A stretch of 64,000 nucleotides of DNA. It comes from Sphingomonadaceae bacterium (lineage in GTDB: Bacteria; Pseudomonadota; Alphaproteobacteria; Sphingomonadales; Sphingomonadaceae). Position 1 is the stretch's first letter; each line of letters opens with the position of its first letter. A program made the translations under genes and the position numbers. Shown here one piece after another: positions 8,246 to 16,886 of the stretch. The notes beneath the pieces are model-generated. The model saw only the letters and a list, made by a program, of their open reading frames with translations, was not told the DNA's origin and did not search any database. The DNA lies in assembly GCA_002863155.1 (NCBI GenBank), contig PKED01000030.1, positions 1 through 64,000 on the forward strand, read 5' to 3'.

Positions 8246-8583
8246 GCTTCGCCGGGGCCATGATTGTGGCGGTTGCGGCTCCGGCTGCGGGGCAGGCGGT
8301 CATCCCGTCGCGCTTTGCGGGCGAATGGCAACGCGCGATTACGCAATGCGGCGGCGACCAGGAAAACACACTCCGTATCTCCAGTAGCAGCCTGACTTTT
8401 TACGAAGCTGTATTCGAACCGCGGAAGGTGCGGCGCAGTACGTCGAGCGTGCTGGTGGCAGATGGGATGTGGCATGAGGATAGGAACGTCCGCGTGCGGT
8501 TGACGCTAACCTTGTCGCACGACCGCAAGCACCTCGTCGTCCGTTCGCCCTGGTGGACGAATCACTTGGTCAAATGCGCTTGA
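8242..8583 (+). CDS. Small exported protein of unknown function in the suf operon
   Basis: A 113-residue ORF starts at a GTG overlapping the preceding stop (GTGA) and ends one base before the sufC ATG (TGAGATG), so it is translationally tied into the operon. The N terminus (FAGAMIVAVAAPAAGQA) looks like a short signal peptide. The mature part has two cysteines (CGG.., LVKCA), which might pair in the periplasm. No recognised domain; not part of the usual suf set. Its GC is lower than sufC, suggesting later acquisition, perhaps together with the DUF559 element. Confidence 0.55.
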   Translation: MSFAGAMIVAVAAPAAGQAVIPSRFAGEWQRAITQCGGDQENTLRISSSSLTFYEAVFEPRKVRRSTSSVLVADGMWHEDRNVRVRLTLTLSHDRKHLVVRSPWWTNHLVKCA

Positions 8584-8584
8584 G

Positions 8585-9435
<851 letters not shown>

Positions 9436-9439
<4 letters not shown>

Positions 9440-10194
9440 GCTTTGCGCTAGCCCTTCCCACGCGACGTGACGAAAGCTGGCGGTACAGCGATCTCGAAGC
9501 GGTCGCCTCGGTCTGGCCGATCGCCGCGCCCGAGCGGATCGAGGTCGCGGCGGGCGAGGAGATCGCCCGCGTCATCGTGCAGGATGCCGCGCCCGATGCC
9601 GTCGCGATCTGCGACTATGCAGTGGTGCTCGGCGCGGGCGCGCGCGCGACCTTTCATGTGCTCAACACCGGCGGGCGGCTCGGGCGAGTGACGATCGACG
9701 TCACGCTCCATGAGGGCGCGCATTTCGAGCTTGGCGCGGCGATGCTCGGCGGTGGCGAGCAGACGCTGGAGATCGTGACGACGATGCGTCACGTCGAGCC
9801 GCACGCGACCAGCAATCAGGTCGTGCGGTCGGTGCTCGGCGGCAAGGCGACGGGCTCCTATCTCGGCAAGGTCGCGGTGGCGCGGCATGCGCAGAAGACC
9901 GATGCGTCGCAATCGGTGAAGGCGATGCTGCTCGCGCGCACCGCGACCGCGAACGCCAAGCCCGAGCTGGAAATCTATGCCGACGACGTGAAGTGCGCGC
10001 ACGGCGCGACGGTCGGCGAACTCGATGCCAACGCGCTGTTCTATCTGATGAGCCGTGGCATCGCGCCCGTCGAGGCGAAGGCGCTGCTCCTGCGCGGATT
10101 CATCGCGGGCGTGTTCGACGATGTCGCGGACGAGGCTGCGCGGGAATCGCTGGATGCAGCCGCGAGCGGGGCGCTCGAAAGGCTGCTTGCGTGA
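9436..10194 (+). CDS. sufD: Fe-S cluster assembly protein SufD
   Basis: This 252-residue protein is the SufD partner of SufB in the SufBC2D scaffold; alphaproteobacterial SufD is often this short. The N terminus has RRDESWRYSDLEAV, a typical SufD motif. The core is a beta-helix and the C terminus reads DDVKCAHGATVGELD..LFYLMSRGI, which includes the conserved Cys/His segment implicated in cluster formation at the SufB-SufD interface. It starts with GTG overlapping the sufC TGA. Confidence 0.92.
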
Positions 10195-10196
10195 CG

Positions 10197-11414
10197 ATGG
10201 CCGCGATTTTGCCCTCAGAAGCCCGGCTCGCTGTCCGGAATGATTTTCCGGGCCTGACCCCCGGGTGGCACTATCTGGACAGCGCCGCGACCGCCCAGAA
10301 GCCAAAGGCGGTGATCGACGCCATCGCCCGCGCTTATGGCGAAGATTACGCAACCGTGCATCGCGGGGTGTACAAGCGCTCCGCCGATATGACGCTGGCG
10401 TATGAAGCGGCGCGGCGGCGAGCGGCGGGGTTTATCGGCGCGGGCAGCGCGGACGAGATCGTTTTCGTGCGCGGCGCGACCGAGGGCATCAATCTCGTCG
10501 CGACCTGCTGGGCTGGCGAACAGCTGAAAGCCGGTGATCGTATCCTGCTGAGTCAGCTCGAACATCACAGCAACATCGTGCCGTGGCAGATGATCGCGCA
10601 GAAGATGGGCGCACAGGTCGATGTCGTGCCACTGACCGACGATCACCGGATCGATCTGGACGCGATGGCCGCGATGATCACGCCCGCGCACAAGATCGTT
10701 GCGCTGGCGCATGTGTCGAACGTGCTCGGCTCGGTGCTCGATGCGCGCCGCGCCGCCGATATCGCGCATAGCGTGGGGGCGAAGCTGCTGCTCGATGGCT
10801 GCCAGGCGGTGCCGCGCATGGCGGTCGACGTCGCGGCACTCGATTGCGATTTCTACGTCTTCTCGGCGCACAAGCTCTATGGCCCGACCGGCTTCGGCGT
10901 GCTCTGGGCGCGGCCCGAGCTGCTCGAGGCGATGCCCCCCTATCAGGGCGGTGGTGCAATGATCGACCGCGTGTCGTTCGCGGGGACTACCTATGCCCCG
11001 CCGCCGGGCCGGTTCGAGGCGGGGACGCCGCATATCGTCGGCGCGGTCGGGCTGCACGCGGCGATCGATTATGTCGAGGCGATCGAGCTGGCGCGTATCC
11101 ACGCGATCGAAACCGATCTGGTGCGGCAGACCCGCGAGGCGCTGTCGCAGATCAACTCGGTCCGGCTGTTCGGGCCCGAGGATGCCGCCGGGATCGTCAG
11201 TTTTGTGATCGAGGGGGTGCATCCGCACGACATCGGTACCATCTTGGACGAGGAAGGCGTGGCGATCCGCGCCGGCCACCATTGCGCGCAGCCGCTGATG
11301 GACGCCCTCGGCGTGCCGGCGACGGCGCGGGCGAGCTTTGGCGTGCATAGCGATGCGAGCGACGTTGCGGCGCTGATCCGGGGGATCGAGCGCGTGACAC
11401 GGATTTTCGGATGA
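10197..11414 (+). CDS. sufS: Cysteine desulfurase SufS
   Basis: This 405-residue PLP enzyme (class V aminotransferase fold) releases sulfur from cysteine as a persulfide for the SUF scaffold. The PLP lysine is in VFSAHKLYGPTG and the catalytic cysteine in IRAGHHCAQPLMD; YLDSAATAQKP and THR(G)VYKRSA-like motifs are typical of group II SufS. A GTG at 10191, overlapping the sufD stop, is an alternative start; the ATG at 10197 gives the canonical N terminus. No sufE or sufU sulfur acceptor is present in the window, so it must be elsewhere. Confidence 0.93.
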   Translation: MAAILPSEARLAVRNDFPGLTPGWHYLDSAATAQKPKAVIDAIARAYGEDYATVHRGVYKRSADMTLAYEAARRRAAGFIGAGSADEIVFVRGATEGINLVATCWAGEQLKAGDRILLSQLEHHSNIVPWQMIAQKMGAQVDVVPLTDDHRIDLDAMAAMITPAHKIVALAHVSNVLGSVLDARRAADIAHSVGAKLLLDGCQAVPRMAVDVAALDCDFYVFSAHKLYGPTGFGVLWARPELLEAMPPYQGGGAMIDRVSFAGTTYAPPPGRFEAGTPHIVGAVGLHAAIDYVEAIELARIHAIETDLVRQTREALSQINSVRLFGPEDAAGIVSFVIEGVHPHDIGTILDEEGVAIRAGHHCAQPLMDALGVPATARASFGVHSDASDVAALIRGIERVTRIFG

Positions 11415-11424
11415 GGATGGACGG

Positions 11425-11880
11425 ATGAGCGGTTTCGAAGTGGAGCAGGTCGATTCGGTGCCCACGCCCCCCAAGGCGCGGGTCGAGACGGCGGCCGAGA
11501 CGTTCGAGCGCAAGCGCGATTATCTCGACGGGTTCCTGAAGCAGCAGCCGCAGGGGACGTCGTCGGGCGAGCCGGGCGGCGAAACCTATGAAGCGGTCGT
11601 CGCGGCGCTGAAGGACATCTATGACCCCGAAATTCCGGTCAACATCTACGATCTCGGGCTGATCTATGGCGTCGACGTTACGGCCGATGGTCACGCGGTG
11701 ATCACGATGACGCTGACGACGCCGCACTGCCCCGTCGCCGAATCGATGCCCGCCGAAGTCGAGCTGCGCGTCGGCGCGGTGCCGGGGGTCGGATCGGCCG
11801 AGGTCAATCTGGTGTGGGATCCGGCGTGGGATCCCAGCAAGATGAGCGACGAGGCGCGGCTCGAAATGGGAATGCTGTAG
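11425..11880 (+). CDS. sufT: SUF system MIP18-type protein SufT
   Basis: A 151-residue protein with a DUF59/MIP18 domain (about 50-150): YDPEIPVNIYDLGLIYGV and MTLTTPHCPVAESMP, the latter with the conserved cysteine. SufT-type proteins assist Fe-S maturation, possibly in cluster transfer to targets. The N-terminal ~45 residues are charged and probably flexible. It lies 10 bases after sufS in the same operon. Confidence 0.88.
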   Translation: MSGFEVEQVDSVPTPPKARVETAAETFERKRDYLDGFLKQQPQGTSSGEPGGETYEAVVAALKDIYDPEIPVNIYDLGLIYGVDVTADGHAVITMTLTTPHCPVAESMPAEVELRVGAVPGVGSAEVNLVWDPAWDPSKMSDEARLEMGML

Positions 11881-12013
11881 GTTTCGATCAAAGCGGTACT
11901 TTGACCGAGGTTGATTCTTCGAAGAACCAGCCCGTTAGTTTCGAGCGAAGTCGAGAAACGGGTTGCGGTGCTTACGCTTCTCGACTGCGCTCGAAGCGAA
12001 CGGATGACATGAT
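11881..12013. other. sufT-sufA intergenic region with palindrome and family A repeat
   Basis: No gene is seen. A perfect 12-bp palindrome TTCTTCGAAGAA lies at 11915-11926, followed by the family A repeat at 11931-12003. Both could form RNA hairpins that modulate read-through into sufA. No convincing promoter was found. Confidence 0.5.
11931..12003. repeat. Family A palindromic repeat upstream of sufA
   Basis: Begins CCCGTTAGTTTCGAGCGAAG and ends TCGAAGCGAACGG, with inner arms TCGAGCGAAGTCGAGAA and TTCTCGACTGCGCTCGA. It is a diverged relative of the elements in sufR and mccB and ends 10 bases before the sufA ATG. Confidence 0.7.
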
Positions 12014-12367
12014 ATGACGACGAACACCCGCCCGCGCCCCGCTGCGCTGAACCTGACACCCGCTGCCGAGGCGCGGATTGCCGCGCTGATGGCAAAAGCA
12101 CCCGACGGCGCGATCGGGGTCAAATTGTCGACGCCGCGGCGGGGCTGTTCGGGCCTCGCCTATTCGGTCGATTATGTGAGCGACGCCAAACCGTTCGACG
12201 AACGCATCGATACGCCCGGCGGTACGCTGTTCATCGATGGCGGGTCGATCCTGTACCTTGTCGGCAGCAAGATGGACTGGGTGGAGGATGATTTCGCTGC
12301 CGGTTTCACCTTCGAAAACCCCAACGCCAAGGGCGCGTGCGGGTGCGGAGAGAGTTTCACCGTCTAG
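12014..12367 (+). CDS. sufA: A-type Fe-S cluster carrier protein SufA
   Basis: A 117-residue A-type carrier of the HesB/IscA family that accepts clusters from SufBC2D and passes them to apo-proteins. The three ligand cysteines are present: one in PRRGCSGLAYSVDYV and two in the C-terminal ACGCGESF. It closes the suf operon, separated from sufT by a repeat element, so its expression may differ from that of the upstream genes. Confidence 0.92.
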   Translation: MTTNTRPRPAALNLTPAAEARIAALMAKAPDGAIGVKLSTPRRGCSGLAYSVDYVSDAKPFDERIDTPGGTLFIDGGSILYLVGSKMDWVEDDFAAGFTFENPNAKGACGCGESFTV

Positions 12368-12387
12368 GCCCTCACGCATCGTGGAGC

Positions 12388-12413
12388 GGAACGATTCCGC
12401 GTCCGCCAGCGTT
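12388..12413 (+). promoter_or_regulatory. Candidate EcfG (general stress response) promoter
   Basis: GGAAC (12388-12392), a 17-base spacer and CGTT (12410-12413) match the alphaproteobacterial EcfG/SigT promoter pattern GGAAC-N16/17-CGTT. It lies about 50 bases upstream of the small membrane protein gene, which would have a leader of ~40 bases. Assignment rests on motif and position only. Confidence 0.65.
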
Positions 12414-12461
12414 CCCAAACAGACGATGCCGCAATGAAGCGGCAATTTTGGGAGAGGTTCG

Positions 12462-12611
12462 ATGCTCTGGACTCTGGTCGGTATTCTTGTCGTGCTGTGG
12501 CTGCTCGGCTTTTCGGTGTTTCACGTCGCCGGTGGCCTGATCCATCTGCTGCTGGTCGCCGCCGTGATCGTCGTGCTGTTCCAGCTGATCACCGGGCGCC
12601 GCGCCGTCTGA
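12462..12611 (+). CDS. Lmo0937-family small membrane protein
   Basis: This 49-residue ORF is absent from the supplied track. It encodes two hydrophobic helices, LVGILVVLWLLGF and GLIHLLLVAAVIVVLFQLI, joined by a short HVAGG turn and ending in GRRAV. This matches the lmo0937/DUF5670 family of tiny inner-membrane proteins, often stress-induced. A strong RBS, GGGAGAGG, lies 4-5 bases before the ATG. An EcfG-like promoter upstream fits general stress regulation. The molecular role is unknown. Confidence 0.8.
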   Translation: MLWTLVGILVVLWLLGFSVFHVAGGLIHLLLVAAVIVVLFQLITGRRAV

Positions 12612-12615
12612 ACGC

Positions 12616-13068
12616 TCAGGCGCTGCTCTTCTTGAGCAGTGCGGTACGCATACATTCGCACACGACTTCGCCGCGCTGGTTGATCATGCGGTGCTTCCAC
12701 GTCACCAGCCCGGCGTCCGGTCGCGACCGGCTGTCGCGCAACTCGACCACTTCGCTGGTGGCGTGGAGCGTGTCGCCGATGAACACGGGCTTCGGCATCA
12801 CCAGCTTGTCGTAACCCAGGTTGGCAACAAGCGTGCCCATCGTCGTCTCCGCCACCGTCAGCCCGACCATCAGGCTGAAGGTGAAGGTGCCATTGACGAG
12901 GATTTGCCCGAATTCGCTCGCCCGCGCCGCCTCGGCATCGAGGTGTAGCGGTTGCGGGTTATGCGTCATCGTCGACCAGAGCAGATTGTCGGTCTCGGTC
13001 ACGGTGCGGCGCAGCGGATGGTCGAAGGTTTCGCCAACCTGCCATTCGTCGTAAAATTTGCCGGGCAC
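12616..13068 (-). CDS. MaoC-family dehydratase (hotdog enoyl-CoA hydratase-like)
   Basis: A 150-residue single-hotdog protein of the MaoC type, which hydrates or dehydrates acyl-CoA thioesters. Typical elements are the N-terminal [13 protein letters not shown], the catalytic-site region [16 protein letters not shown] (Asx/His) and [13 protein letters not shown]. Similar proteins act as mesaconyl-CoA-type hydratases; the exact substrate is unknown, but mcc and acyl-CoA dehydrogenase genes nearby suggest branched acyl-CoA metabolism. The GTG at 13068 is preferred because AGGAG sits six bases upstream; the ATG at 13095 is an alternative. Confidence 0.82.
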   Translation of the reverse strand: MPGKFYDEWQVGETFDHPLRRTVTETDNLLWSTMTHNPQPLHLDAEAARASEFGQILVNGTFTFSLMVGLTVAETTMGTLVANLGYDKLVMPKPVFIGDTLHATSEVVELRDSRSRPDAGLVTWKHRMINQRGEVVCECMRTALLKKSSA

Positions 13069-13104
13069 GATTGTCTCCTGTCGGATCGGCGTCATGCTGG
13101 CCTA

Positions 13105-13635
13105 ATGAACCAGCCTGTCCCCGCTGTCACGATCGTCATGGGCGTCAGCGGCTGCGGCAAGTCGACCTATGCGCGCGTCTTCGCCGCCAAATATGCCGCG
13201 CGCTTCGTCGAAGGCGATGATCTGCACGGTCCGGCGAACCTCGCAAAAATGCGCGCCGGGATCGCACTCGACGACGATAACCGTGCTCCGTGGCTCGACC
13301 GGATCGCTGCGGCGGTGAACGATGCCGCGCGCACGGGCCGCCCCGTCGTTGCAACCTGTTCGGCGCTGAGGCGTGCCTATCGCGACCGGCTGCGGGATGC
13401 GATCGACGAGCCGGTTCATTTCATCCTGCTCGACATGCCGATCGAGGAATTGCGGCGCCGCTTGGCCATGCGCGCGAACCATTTCATGCCGCCCGCCCTG
13501 CTCGACAGCCAGCTCGCGACGCTCGAATGGCCCGATGACGATGAGGCGGTCGAGATCGTTCAGCCGCCGAGCGCGCCGAATCCGCGCCCTGCCGTCCAGC
13601 CGCCATCGGCGGGCAGCACCACGCCCGACACATAG
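13105..13635 (+). CDS. Gluconokinase, GntK/thermoresistant type, with rewritten C terminus
   Basis: A P-loop kinase that phosphorylates gluconate to 6-phosphogluconate for the Entner-Doudoroff or pentose phosphate routes. Walker A is GVSGCGKST (~residues 13-21); FVEGDDLHGPANLAKMRAG is the substrate-binding DxxH region; CSALRRAYRDRLR and FMPPALLDSQLATLE follow as in GntK. The protein should end soon after LE.PDDDE.., but here the ORF continues about 30 Pro-rich residues antisense to the convergent SDR gene (overlap 13560-13635). The functional domain looks complete. No gluconate transporter or dehydratase is nearby. Confidence 0.87.
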   Translation: MNQPVPAVTIVMGVSGCGKSTYARVFAAKYAARFVEGDDLHGPANLAKMRAGIALDDDNRAPWLDRIAAAVNDAARTGRPVVATCSALRRAYRDRLRDAIDEPVHFILLDMPIEELRRRLAMRANHFMPPALLDSQLATLEWPDDDEAVEIVQPPSAPNPRPAVQPPSAGSTTPDT

Positions 13636-14336
13636 CGGGCGTAATCGCTCGCCAGGAACAGGCAGACATCGGCGACATCATCGACCGTGCCGAGCCGTCC
13701 GAGCGGTACAGCGCGTGCCGACGCTGCCTTGGCCTCGGGCGTGGGGGCGAGCCGATCCATCCCCTCGGTGCCGTCGATCGGGCCGGGCGAAACGCTGTTC
13801 ACGCGCACGCCCTCACGCCCCCATTCGATCGCGAGTGTCCGGGTGATCATGTCGACGCCTGCCTTCGCCGCGCAGACATGGACTTGCAGCGCCATCGGGA
13901 TCCAGGCCTGCGGGGCGGAGATGTTGATGACGCTCGCGCCAGGCTTGGTCAGGTGCTCATACGCCGCCCGCATGACGTGGAATGTGCCGAGCGCGTCGAT
14001 CTCCATCACCGATCGGAAACCATTGGGCGACAGGCCCGCAGCGGGCACGGGGAAATTCCCGGCGGCGCCCGAGACGAGCACGTCGATCGTGCCGCGTTCG
14101 GCGCGGAATTGCTCAATCGCCGCCTTCACCGCATCGAAATCGCGCACGTCGAGGCTGAAGCCGAGCGCTTGCTTTTGGCCATGGAGAGAGGCGACGGCGG
14201 CGTCCACCTTGTCCTGGCTGCGGCTGGCGACCGCCAGATTGGCCCCGGCGCGCGCGAAGGATTTGGCGATGCCGAGATTGATGCCGCTGGTGCCGCCGAA
14301 GACGAAGACGTTCTTGTTGGTGAAATCGAAGGGCAT
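13560..14336 (-). CDS. SDR-family oxidoreductase, 2,4-dienoyl-CoA reductase-like
   Basis: A 258-residue short-chain dehydrogenase with NADP(H)-binding Rossmann motif GGTSGINLGIA (~14-24), then SGAAGNFPVPA and the C-terminal DGGW. The usual catalytic YxxxK is absent; the position reads VHVCAAKAGVD, with Lys retained and Tyr missing. This, with AIEWG..VRVNSVSPGPIDGTEG, is typical of 2,4-dienoyl-CoA reductases, where other residues replace the tyrosine. It would reduce dienoyl-CoA intermediates from unsaturated fatty acids. It lies downstream of mccA across a repeat and overlaps the gluconokinase 3' end convergently. Confidence 0.82.
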   Translation of the reverse strand: MPFDFTNKNVFVFGGTSGINLGIAKSFARAGANLAVASRSQDKVDAAVASLHGQKQALGFSLDVRDFDAVKAAIEQFRAERGTIDVLVSGAAGNFPVPAAGLSPNGFRSVMEIDALGTFHVMRAAYEHLTKPGASVINISAPQAWIPMALQVHVCAAKAGVDMITRTLAIEWGREGVRVNSVSPGPIDGTEGMDRLAPTPEAKAASARAVPLGRLGTVDDVADVCLFLASDYARYVSGVVLPADGGWTAGRGFGALGG

Positions 14337-14358
14337 TGGCTCTCTCCCTCATTCATCT

Positions 14359-14441
14359 GTCACCCCGGACTTGAGCCGGGGTCCCGCTGTCCGATCCCCT
14401 ACCCGCCAAGAAGCGGGACCCCGGCTCAAGGCCGGGGTGAC
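14359..14441. repeat. Palindromic repeat (family C) between SDR and mccA
   Basis: Inverted 30-base arms 14359-14388 (GTCACCCCGGACTTGAGCC..) and 14412-14441 form a near-perfect long hairpin. It is the same element as that in sufC. Here it lies between the mccA stop and the SDR start and could act as an mRNA-stabilising or partial termination hairpin. Confidence 0.85.
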
Positions 14442-14449
14442 GGGTATGA

Positions 14450-16405
14450 TTAGCCTGTCGCCTCCACCGCCTTCACCTTCACCAGCAGCGCCTCGACCTG
14501 CACCTGCGCGCCAGCGGTGGCGTTCAATTCCTCGACCACCCCGTCGAACGGCGCGGTCAGGCTGTGCTCCATCTTCATCGCCTCGAGCGTCACGAGCCGC
14601 TGGCCCTTGGTGACGGTGTCGCCGGGCGCGACCTCGACCGCAGTTATCCGGCCCGGCATAGGGGCGAGGACGGCGCCGTCGGCCGTGGCGCCGAGCATTG
14701 ACGGGCGAACGGCGAGCGTCGCGTAGTGCGGTACGCCATTTTCGAAGAGTACCGCACCCTCGTCGACATAGACAAATTCTGTGTGCTCGTACCCAGCTTG
14801 GCTGCGAAGCCATCCCTCTGGCATACGTGCAATCACAACCTTGCCGTCGATGCATACCGCCGCCCGATCGCATTTTTCAGCATTTAGCCGAAAATTGTCC
14901 AGCCCATTGTCGATAGGCCAGCTGCGATTGATGCCGCCTCGCACCGCCAGCGCGCCGATCGCATAGCTTGCCAGCGCTGCGCTCGCGGGTATTGGTTCCA
15001 CGAGATCGTCGATGTTAAGGCTGATGTAGCCAGTATCGAGAGAGCCCGCGCGGAAGGCGTCGGTCCGGAGCAGGCGAGCTAGAAACGCTGCGTTCGTCTT
15101 GACTGGCCAGACCTGGACCTTCTCGCACGTCTTGACCAAACGCTCTACCGCCTCGGCGCGCATCGAACCCTTGCAAACCAATTTAGCGATCATCGGATCA
15201 TAGAAGGGCGAAACGTCGGAGCTTTGCTCCACTCCGGTCTCGATACGCGGTTGGATTGGTAATTCCCAGACGTGGTCCGGCGAGGTTAGTGCCGCCCGGC
15301 CGCCTTGTGAAAGTCGGAGATGATCTAGCGATCCAATGCTCGGCAAAAACCCCTTCGCCGGATCCTCTGCATACAACCTTGCCTCGATCGCCCAGCCATT
15401 GATCTCCAGCTCATCCTGCCGCTTCGGCAGCGGCTCCCCGCTCGCCACGCGCAGTTGCCACTCCACCAGATCGACGCCGGTGATTTCCTCGGTCACCGGG
15501 TGTTCCACCTGAAGCCGCGTGTTCATTTCCATGAACCAGATGCGGTCGGCGCGGAGGCCCTCGCTGGCGTCGGCGATGAACTCGATCGTGCCCGCGCCGA
15601 CATAATCGACCGCCTTCGCCGCGCGCACCGCCGCCGCGCACAGTTCCTCGCGCGTTTCCTCGGACATGCCGGGGGCGGGGGCTTCCTCGATCACTTTCTG
15701 GTGACGGCGCTGGAGCGAGCAGTCGCGTTCGAACAGGTGGACGACATTGCCGTGCGTGTCGCCGAACACTTGCACTTCGATGTGGCGCGGCGAGAGGATG
15801 TATTTCTCGATCAGCACGCGGTCGTCGCCGAAGCTGGAGGCCGCCTCGCGCTTGCAGCTGGCGAGCGCGTCTAGGAAATCGGCCGAGGCTTCCACCCGCC
15901 GCATCCCCTTGCCGCCGCCGCCTGCGACCGCCTTGATGAGGACGGGATAGCCGATCGAATCGGCTTCGGCATGAAGGCGCTCGGGCGTCTGGTCTTCGCC
16001 CAGATAGCCGGGCGTGGTGGCGACGCCCGCGTCCTGCATCAGTTTCTTGGCGGCGTCCTTCAGCCCCATCGCGCGGATCGAGTGCGGGGTCGCCCCGACC
16101 CAGATGAGCCCTGCGTCCATCACTCCTTGCGCGAAATCGGCGTTTTCGGACAGGAAGCCATAGCCGGGGTGGATCGCCTCGGCGCCGGTCGCCTTGGCCG
16201 CGGCGATGATCTTGTCGCCCACCAAGTAGCTTTCGCGCGCGGGGGATGGGCCGATGTGGACCGCCTCATCCGCCTGGCGCACATGCAGCGCCTTGGCATC
16301 GGCATCCGAATAGACCGCGACGGTGCGGATGCCCATCGCACGGCAGGTGCGGATGATGCGGCAGGCAATCTCGCCGCGATTGGCGATGAGGAGGGACTTG
16401 ATCAT
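14450..16405 (-). CDS. mccA: Methylcrotonyl-CoA carboxylase biotin-carrying subunit
   Basis: A 651-residue biotin-dependent carboxylase alpha subunit: biotin carboxylase domain (1 to ~450; SLLIANRGEIACRI, ATP-grasp AVAGGGGKGMR, EMNTRLQVEHPVTE), a linker/BT domain, and the C-terminal biotinyl domain with biotinylated Lys in EAMKMEHS. It carboxylates biotin and, with MccB, converts 3-methylcrotonyl-CoA to 3-methylglutaconyl-CoA in leucine degradation; the assignment over propionyl-CoA carboxylase relies on mccB and ivd nearby. The ATG at 16405 follows the NTF2-like stop by one base. The stretch 14.76-15.36 kb has clearly lower GC than the rest. Confidence 0.88.
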   Translation of the reverse strand: MIKSLLIANRGEIACRIIRTCRAMGIRTVAVYSDADAKALHVRQADEAVHIGPSPARESYLVGDKIIAAAKATGAEAIHPGYGFLSENADFAQGVMDAGLIWVGATPHSIRAMGLKDAAKKLMQDAGVATTPGYLGEDQTPERLHAEADSIGYPVLIKAVAGGGGKGMRRVEASADFLDALASCKREAASSFGDDRVLIEKYILSPRHIEVQVFGDTHGNVVHLFERDCSLQRRHQKVIEEAPAPGMSEETREELCAAAVRAAKAVDYVGAGTIEFIADASEGLRADRIWFMEMNTRLQVEHPVTEEITGVDLVEWQLRVASGEPLPKRQDELEINGWAIEARLYAEDPAKGFLPSIGSLDHLRLSQGGRAALTSPDHVWELPIQPRIETGVEQSSDVSPFYDPMIAKLVCKGSMRAEAVERLVKTCEKVQVWPVKTNAAFLARLLRTDAFRAGSLDTGYISLNIDDLVEPIPASAALASYAIGALAVRGGINRSWPIDNGLDNFRLNAEKCDRAAVCIDGKVVIARMPEGWLRSQAGYEHTEFVYVDEGAVLFENGVPHYATLAVRPSMLGATADGAVLAPMPGRITAVEVAPGDTVTKGQRLVTLEAMKMEHSLTAPFDGVVEELNATAGAQVQVEALLVKVKAVEATG

Positions 16406-16406
16406 C

Positions 16407-16883
16407 CTATTCGCTGCATCCCGTCGTGCGGCTCGAATAGCTGATGTTGGCGACCTTCCAGGTGCCGCCTTCGCGGACCAGGTCGAACAAGTCATAGCCG
16501 CAATGGTGGATCTTGCCGTCGATGTAGAAATTGTACCGGCCCCAGACGAACGCGACATCGCCGTCGACCTCGATCGCGGGATCGTAGAGGCGCTCTTCGA
16601 ACTTCTCCGGGCCCGGCTTCAGTCCGCCGAAGAATTCGCTCATCGGGCGACGGACGATCTTGCGCGTGCCGTCGGCGGCAACGCTCGCAATGAACAGATT
16701 GCCGTCCTCGCGCGCGAGTGGCCGCAGCAATTCGCCGTTGCGCGCAGCGATGGCGGCAAAGGTGGCGTTGACCGGCACCAGCACGGCCGCCGCTTCATCC
16801 TGCGGGGCGGGCGGCAGCCCGGTCCCCTTGGGCAGCGGCGGGGTGGGCGTGATCTGGAGGAGGAGAGAGAGGAGGATGGGCAT
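16407..16883 (-). CDS. NTF2-like (SnoaL/DUF4440-type) exported protein
   Basis: A 158-residue protein with a hydrophobic N terminus (MPILLSLLLQ) resembling a short signal peptide, a Pro-rich linker, and a domain like the nuclear-transport-factor-2 fold: helices around VLVPVNATFAAIAARNGELL, then strands containing VDGDVAFVWGRYNFYIDGK and GGTWKVANISYSSR. Such domains bind small molecules or act as enzymes; no specific role can be assigned. The stop lies one base before the mccA ATG (TAGGATG), so they are co-translated. Confidence 0.72.
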   Translation of the reverse strand: MPILLSLLLQITPTPPLPKGTGLPPAPQDEAAAVLVPVNATFAAIAARNGELLRPLAREDGNLFIASVAADGTRKIVRRPMSEFFGGLKPGPEKFEERLYDPAIEVDGDVAFVWGRYNFYIDGKIHHCGYDLFDLVREGGTWKVANISYSSRTTGCSE

Positions 16884-16886
16884 GGG

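Noticed and set aside
14450-16405. Low-GC part of mccA as an inserted mobile gene
   Set aside because: The reading frame and domain order are continuous with no repeats at the borders; mosaic recombination is more likely.
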